DNA from: SZUA-146 sp963922815
GTDB lineage: Bacteria > Pseudomonadota > Gammaproteobacteria > Steroidobacterales > SZUA-146
Assembly (NCBI GenBank): GCA_963922815.1
Contig: CAWUKD010000116.1
Coordinates: 1 to 12,279 of the forward strand
DNA length: 12,279 nucleotides
Direction: 5' to 3'
The translations under genes were made by a program, and so were the position numbers. Below, piece by piece: positions 7,896 to 12,279 of this stretch; the first letter of the stretch is position 1; each line of letters starts with the position of its first letter. Below the pieces are notes generated by a model that was not told the DNA's origin, did no database searches, and saw only the letters and a program-made list of their open reading frames with translations.

Positions 7896-7989
7896 GCACC
7901 ATCAGGAAAATCCGAGCTGGTTTCCTCGCGCCGGAGTTAACCGGGGTGAGGCACCAAACCGGCCAGGGTGCAGTCAGCGGGGCCTGCGG

Positions 7990-8565
7990 CTATGTATTTT
8001 CGGGTTCCAGAGGTGCCGGTGAAAACAGGACTCCAAACAATTCGCACCAGATCACGACGCTGCCGTACTCGTCGATATTGGTGCCGTCAGGTACAGGATA
8101 ATTCTGATTCCCAACGTTTCCCTTGAGTTCACCCAGCTTGAGAAAACCATTGTCGGTAACGTCGCTGGCGCTGGCCGGTGACGGATGACGCGCCAGATAG
8201 ACCACCAGCGCCGGGCCATTGGTGGTCCGAAAATTCTCAAATCGAACGACATGCCGGTCGTCGACCAGCTGATAAACCGATGCGCTTCCACTACCCTTGT
8301 GAACGGCATCCGCATCCACGAAGTTGCCACTGGACAACAGAATCGGAGCCTGAGCAGGCATAGCCTCGTCGCTCGAACGATCCGGCGCATTGGCAGCCGC
8401 CTGCATGATCTGCGGCTTCATTTTCTGACGTTCGTCCTCGCTCATGCTCGACACGTCGGCCAAAAAGTCTTCGTCAACCACCCGGTCGATAAACAACGGA
8501 GAGGCAAAAAACCATCCCGCGGCAAGGACCGCTACTGCCACAAGCCCAATCACTACCTTCTTCAT
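7990..8565 (-). CDS. membrane-anchored DM13-domain protein
   Basis: A 191-residue protein. The N-terminal MKK followed by a hydrophobic stretch (about residues 4-25) reads as an uncleaved signal anchor, placing the rest in the periplasm. A charged linker follows (about 30-70). The DM13 domain runs from about residue 75 (SGNFVDADAV) to about 185, with hallmarks GSGSASVY, RFENF, GPALVVYL, LGELKGN, NQNY and VVIWCELFGV. C174 in that last motif is the near-invariant Cys that has led to proposals of a redox or electron-transfer role for DM13; it is the only Cys in the protein. The ATG is preceded by GGAG with a 5-base spacing. It lies 201 bp downstream of the RND permease, with its own candidate promoter and inverted repeat, so it may be transcribed separately. 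Its function here is unknown. Confidence 0.88.
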   Translation of the reverse strand: MKKVVIGLVAVAVLAAGWFFASPLFIDRVVDEDFLADVSSMSEDERQKMKPQIMQAAANAPDRSSDEAMPAQAPILLSSGNFVDADAVHKGSGSASVYQLVDDRHVVRFENFRTTNGPALVVYLARHPSPASASDVTDNGFLKLGELKGNVGNQNYPVPDGTNIDEYGSVVIWCELFGVLFSPAPLEPENT

Positions 8566-8601
8566 GCTTTCTCCAGCTGGTTATGTTACTCAGTGGGTCC
8601 G

Positions 8602-8649
8602 AGTTTACGCATTCACGATCTCTGCGGTAATGTGAAACACTCTCACATT
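8602..8649 (-). promoter_or_regulatory. candidate DM13 promoter with abutting perfect inverted repeat (possible operator)
   Basis: AATGTGA (8629-8635) and TCACATT (8643-8649) form a perfect 7-bp inverted repeat with a 7-base spacer. On the minus strand its edge touches a weak -35-like TTACCG (8625-8630), followed after 17 bp by TAAACT (8602-8607), about 37 bp before the DM13 start codon. The half-sites resemble those of CRP (TGTGA, TCACA), but the spacer between those pentamers is 7 rather than 6. A different dimeric regulator is therefore at least as likely. Boxes and symmetry are the only evidence. Confidence 0.4.
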
Positions 8650-8766
8650 GAGCGACTATCCTCTCGCTCTGCCCGCAGCTCACACAGGACGAACCAGGCC
8701 GCCAGTTCGATCAGCTGCGGCGCCCTGATAACCAGCTTACCATCATCAGTACCCGGCCGGTGTCCT

Positions 8767-11700
8767 TCAAGCCTGCTCCTGCAGAACGCCCAGCTCCTCT
8801 GAAACGGCATTACGTGAGCGCGTTCCCTTTGCCAACAGCTTATAAAACGCAGGGACAATGTACAACGTCATCAGCGCACTGAGCAGCACCCCAAAGAACA
8901 TGACTATGCCAAGATTCTGGCGACTGACCGAACCGGCACCAGACGCGAGCATCAAGGGCACTGCACCGGCTGACGTTGAGATTGTTGTCATCAGGACCGG
9001 ACGCAATCGGATACGAGCCGCCTCAACAATCGAAGACTCAAAATCAACGCCGCTTTCGCGGACCTGGTTAATGAACTCCACAATCAGAATGCCGTTCTTG
9101 GTAGCGATGCCTATGAGTATTATCATCGCGATCTGACTGAAAATATTGAACGGCGTATCGGTGACGTAGAGCCCCAGCAGACCACCCGCTGCCGCCAGTG
9201 GCACGGCCACCATGATGACGATCGGATGAACGAAGCTTTCGAACTGCGCCGCCAACACGAGAAACACCACGAGCAGAGCAAGCCCGAACGTAAACATCAG
9301 TCCGCCACTGGCCTCCTTGAACTCAAGCGACTCGCCGTCGTAATCAAGCTGAGCGGTTGCCGGTAATTCTGCTCTAACCACCTGCTCAAGATAATCGAGC
9401 GCCTCCGGCAGCGAATAGTCGCCCACCAGGTTCGCACTGATGGTTACAGAGCGCAGTCGATTGAAGTGGTTTAACTGACTGGCACCGGAGCGCTCTTCGA
9501 CCTGCACCAGGTTTGACAACGGGATCAGAGCATTGGACACCGATGATCGTACAAAAATATTCTGCAGATCGCTTTCACTCTGACGCTGACTGGCGTCGGC
9601 CTGCATGATGATTTCGTATTCCTCGCCGCCCACAACATAGGTCGCGACGCGCCGTTCAGCCATCATCGACTCGAGCGTGCTGCCGATTGTTTGTACCGAT
9701 ACTCCCAGCGCCGCGGCGCGTTGACGATCCACTTTCACCGAGACCTGCGGCTGCGTATCGTCGAGGTTCGACTGCACGCGTGTCAGGCCAGGGTTTTCGG
9801 CCGCGCGAGCCAACACGATATCCCGCCACTCTGCCAATTCGTCATAGTCTGTTCCACCGATAACTACCTGAACCGGCTGACCACCACCGCCTCGCGATAA
9901 CCCGGACCGAACAAAACTGAACGCGCGCAGTCCGGGAATCTTGTTCCACTCTGCAGTGAGCTTGTTCTTGACCTCTTCAGTGCTGACTTCGGGTGGTCTT
10001 TCGGGATTCAGGGTGACAACGACAATGGCCGTATTGTTTCCTCTGCCGCCGAATCCTGGAATTCTAAGGAGTCCGCGCTGCATATCACCGGATTCGATGT
10101 ACGGCATCATGGGCGCCTCAATCTGGTCGACAAAGTCGGCCATACGCTCGAAACTTGAGCCCTCAGCCGCTCGAAAACTCGCAATAAAAATGCCCTGATC
10201 TTCCTGCGGCGCGTACTCTTCGTCGACGTTATTGTACAAATACCAGCTCGCGCCAAACACCAGCGCCAAAGCGCCCGCAGCAACAATCGGCACGCGCAGC
10301 ACAGCAGTCAGTGTTCGGGCATAGAAATCGGTCAGCCGCTCGAAACCGCGGTCAATGGCCGCGGCAATACGCCCCTGCTTGCCTTCCGGCTTGAAAAATT
10401 TGGAACACATCATCGGCGTCAGCGACAGCGCGAGGATGGTTGAGAAGATGATGGCAGCCGACACCGTAATGGCGAGTTCACCAAACAGCTGCCCGAGATT
10501 GTCATCCAGGAACATGATTGGTGTGAACACTGCCACCAGCACCAGAGTTGTAGCGATAACGGCAAAGCCAACCTGACGCGTACCCCTGTACGCGGCAAGC
10601 AGCGGCGCCTCACCATTTTCGATTCGTCTGTGGACGTTTTCAACGACCACGATGGCGTCATCGACAACCAGGCCGATACACAAAACCAGCGCCAACAGCG
10701 TAATCAGATTAATGGTCAGTCCGAAGCCGGAAAGCGCAATGAACGACGCGGTCAAACACACGGGGATCGTTACGGCGGGAATAATCGTTGCGCGCAAGGA
10801 TCCGAGGAAGAACCACAAGACGGCACTGACCAGAGCGGTTGTTGCCAGAATGGTTAAAAACACGGAGCGGATGGCCGCGCGAATGTACAAAGAGTCGTCG
10901 CTACTTGGAATCAGGCTCATCTCACCAGGGAGGTCTTCGTTAATCGCCGTCACGGTATCCTTGACCGCCGCCAGAACGTCTACGGTATTCGCCGTGGACT
11001 GCTTGACCACGCCAAGCGCTACGGTGTTGGCGGCGTTGGCACGAAACACATTGCGGATGTTTTGCGGCGCCAGTTCCACGCGCGCGAGTTCGCCGAGTCG
11101 TATCAGATACCCGTCTTCACCACGCGCCACGACCATCGCCCGGAAATCGTCTTCGGTTTCATAATCTCGTGACAACCTGACCTGACGCTGCCGATCTCTC
11201 GACTCGAGCGTGCCGGCAGGAAGTTCGATGTTCTCGCGACGCAGTGCCGCTTCGACGTCCTGCACCGTAAGATTGCGGGCCGCGAGCGCGACCCGGTCAA
11301 GCCAGATACGCATCGACGGACGGCCAGAGCCGAATACGTCCATTCGCGAAACACCCGGAATCACATTGAACCGGTCGACCAGATAGCGCTCGGCATAGTC
11401 ATTGAGCTCCATCGGAGACATGGCCCCGTCGCTGGTCAGGCTAAGGTACATGATGGGACGGGCATCCGAGTCACGCTTGGAGATCGACGGCAAGTCGACG
11501 CCTTCCGGTAACGACCTGGCGATGCGGCTGACGCGATCGCGGACATCGTTTGCCGCCTGATCGAGGTCGACGTCAAGTCCGAATTCGACATTAATGCGCG
11601 AGGACCCATCCTGACTGCGCGACGTCATCGTATTGATGCCTTCAATACCGGCAATCTGCTTTTCAAGCAGCTGCGTGATGCGGGTCTCGACAATGTTGGC

Positions 11701-11865
11701 CGATGCGCCGGCGTAATTCGTGCTGATCGAAATCACGGGGGGCACAATATCCGGGTACTCCCGCGTCGTCAGGTTTTGAAAGGACATGATGCCAAAGGCG
11801 ATCAGCAGGAGGCTGAGTACCGTAGCAAAAACCGGTCTCTTTACGGATGTATCAGACAACCACAT
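8767..11865 (-). CDS. RND (HAE1-type) multidrug efflux permease
   Basis: A 1032-residue inner-membrane proton antiporter that pumps drugs or other hydrophobic compounds through a tripartite complex with a periplasmic adaptor and an outer-membrane channel. The length is typical for AcrB/MexB/MdtB relatives. TM1 lies near residues 10-28, followed by the first periplasmic porter/docking loop (PDIVPPVISISTNYAGAS region). TM4 carries the proton-relay pair D402-D403 in GLVVDDAIVVVEN, and TM10 the essential K923 in GIATKNGILIVEF. LRPVLMTTIS and the last helices follow. The ATG is preceded by GGAGGGTGG with good spacing, inside the end of the adaptor gene. It is 2 bp after the adaptor stop, so the two are co-transcribed. 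No outer-membrane channel gene is visible here. Substrates cannot be predicted, and it appears intact. Confidence 0.96.
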   Translation of the reverse strand: MWLSDTSVKRPVFATVLSLLLIAFGIMSFQNLTTREYPDIVPPVISISTNYAGASANIVETRITQLLEKQIAGIEGINTMTSRSQDGSSRINVEFGLDVDLDQAANDVRDRVSRIARSLPEGVDLPSISKRDSDARPIMYLSLTSDGAMSPMELNDYAERYLVDRFNVIPGVSRMDVFGSGRPSMRIWLDRVALAARNLTVQDVEAALRRENIELPAGTLESRDRQRQVRLSRDYETEDDFRAMVVARGEDGYLIRLGELARVELAPQNIRNVFRANAANTVALGVVKQSTANTVDVLAAVKDTVTAINEDLPGEMSLIPSSDDSLYIRAAIRSVFLTILATTALVSAVLWFFLGSLRATIIPAVTIPVCLTASFIALSGFGLTINLITLLALVLCIGLVVDDAIVVVENVHRRIENGEAPLLAAYRGTRQVGFAVIATTLVLVAVFTPIMFLDDNLGQLFGELAITVSAAIIFSTILALSLTPMMCSKFFKPEGKQGRIAAAIDRGFERLTDFYARTLTAVLRVPIVAAGALALVFGASWYLYNNVDEEYAPQEDQGIFIASFRAAEGSSFERMADFVDQIEAPMMPYIESGDMQRGLLRIPGFGGRGNNTAIVVVTLNPERPPEVSTEEVKNKLTAEWNKIPGLRAFSFVRSGLSRGGGGQPVQVVIGGTDYDELAEWRDIVLARAAENPGLTRVQSNLDDTQPQVSVKVDRQRAAALGVSVQTIGSTLESMMAERRVATYVVGGEEYEIIMQADASQRQSESDLQNIFVRSSVSNALIPLSNLVQVEERSGASQLNHFNRLRSVTISANLVGDYSLPEALDYLEQVVRAELPATAQLDYDGESLEFKEASGGLMFTFGLALLVVFLVLAAQFESFVHPIVIMVAVPLAAAGGLLGLYVTDTPFNIFSQIAMIILIGIATKNGILIVEFINQVRESGVDFESSIVEAARIRLRPVLMTTISTSAGAVPLMLASGAGSVSRQNLGIVMFFGVLLSALMTLYIVPAFYKLLAKGTRSRNAVSEELGVLQEQA

Positions 11866-11867
11866 GA

Positions 11868-12279
11868 CTAACCACCCTCCTGGTCACTGACACTGGCCGC
11901 TGCACTTTCCGGCTCCTCGATAACCGACACGGCGGCTCCGTCGCGGAGTTTTAGCAGACCCAGTACGGCCACTCGTTCATTCTCTTCAAGCCCGCTCAGT
12001 ATTTCCACCAGGCCATTTGAACGCTGCCCTGATTTGACCACACGCTTCTCGGCCTTGCTATCGTCTCCAATGACATACACATACGCGTCTCTGTTGGTCG
12101 GAATAACAGACGCTTCAGGAACAGCGAGCGCATCACGCGAAGAGGTTTGCAGCTCAAGCGTGATCAGCATTCCCGGGCGCAACTCATAGTCGTCGTTTGG
12201 AAGCAGAGCCCGCACTGTGATGGTTCGGGTGACATCATTGACCCTGGAAGCGATACCGGTAACCGAGCCTTCAAACCTT
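11868..12279 (-). CDS. RND efflux periplasmic adaptor (membrane fusion protein), C-terminal part
   Basis: The reading frame is open to the window edge, so the gene is cut at its 5' end; about 137 residues are visible. The visible part begins R-F-E-G-S-V-T-G-I-A-S-R-V-N and contains the beta-barrel and membrane-proximal signatures of HlyD/AcrA-like adaptors: VNDVTRTITVRA, then LRPGMLITLEL and ALAVPEASVIP, then a GLEENERVAVLGLLKLRDGAAV stretch close to the C-terminus. A GTG at 12213-12215 is not the real start, because the homologous frame continues upstream of it. The adaptor would sit in the periplasm, usually lipid- or TM-anchored, and link the permease to an outer-membrane channel. The stop is 2 bp before the permease start. 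Confidence 0.93.
   Translation of the reverse strand, partial: RFEGSVTGIASRVNDVTRTITVRALLPNDDYELRPGMLITLELQTSSRDALAVPEASVIPTNRDAYVYVIGDDSKAEKRVVKSGQRSNGLVEILSGLEENERVAVLGLLKLRDGAAVSVIEEPESAAASVSDQEGG

Larger units (their letters stand above)
7482..7989. other. 508-bp intergenic region without a convincing gene
   Basis: It lies between the DM13 gene stop and the HDOD gene start. It holds the HDOD Shine-Dalgarno sequence, a candidate promoter (7547-7575), a small inverted repeat in the predicted leader (7524-7540), three TCGGG units in tandem (7726-7742) and an imperfect 15-bp tandem duplication (7866-7895). Open frames on both strands are short, start at weak codons or lack a ribosome binding site, and do not resemble known proteins. 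I see no tRNA cloverleaf and no clear rho-independent terminator for the DM13 gene. Confidence 0.6.

Noticed and set aside
7920..7989. Rho-independent terminator after the DM13 gene
   Set aside because: GC-rich inverted segments exist, but no stable stem is followed by a T-run on the minus strand.
7792..8101. Overlapping plus-strand frames of 76 and 91 residues in and beyond the intergenic region
   Set aside because: Start codons lack a properly spaced ribosome binding site (an AGGAGG is 21 bases from the first ATG). The frames run antisense into the DM13 coding sequence, and composition is not protein-like.
8631..8647. Canonical CRP binding site
   Set aside because: TGTGA and TCACA are present, but 7 bases apart instead of the 6 of the CRP consensus. 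It is kept only as a generic dyad.
10652..11164. 170-residue plus-strand frame opposite the RND permease
   Set aside because: Antisense shadow of a highly conserved gene, and low-complexity Ser/Thr/Arg-rich composition.
12213..12215. GTG as the true start of the adaptor gene
   Set aside because: The frame continues upstream to the window edge with adaptor-like sequence (GIASRVNDVTRTITV), so the gene is truncated by the window rather than starting there.

Overview
The window looks like chromosomal DNA from a Gram-negative gammaproteobacterium of moderate GC content (judged by eye). The clues are an HAE1-type RND efflux pump with its periplasmic adaptor, a GspE/PulE-family secretion or pilus ATPase, an HDOD protein and hybrid c-di-GMP enzymes. 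The exact lineage cannot be read from the sequence. Every convincing gene lies on the minus strand, so transcription runs from high to low coordinates.

Right part (12279 to 8767): the C-terminal end of an RND membrane-fusion (adaptor) protein is cut by the window edge. It is followed 2 bp later by a complete 1032-residue RND permease behind a strong Shine-Dalgarno sequence. A 201-bp spacer comes next, holding a perfect 7-bp inverted repeat that abuts a possible promoter. Then comes a membrane-anchored DM13-domain protein (8565 to 7990). About 508 bp without a convincing gene follow, with a short tandem repeat and a possible promoter for the next operon.

Left part (7481 to 1): a compact signalling-to-motor operon. 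In order it encodes an HDOD protein, a membrane PAS/HisKA sensor kinase, a single-domain response regulator, a GAF-GGDEF-EAL protein, and a 686-residue ATPase. The next gene begins at the window edge. From the kinase onward the genes are separated by 1 bp or overlap by 1 to 4 bp, so translational coupling is likely. The ATPase is unusual: a STAS domain is fused in front of an MshEN-type c-di-GMP-binding domain and a complete GspE/PulE motor.

Proposed logic (inference): a periplasmic or membrane cue reaches the kinase and response regulator. These tune the c-di-GMP enzyme, whose product is sensed by the MshEN domain of the adjacent ATPase. The STAS domain adds a second, partner-switch-like input. 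The GGDEF domain carries an Asn at the usual first metal-binding Asp, whereas the EAL domain keeps all its catalytic residues, so the enzyme may act mainly as a phosphodiesterase. This cassette is the best candidate in the window for a poorly described system.
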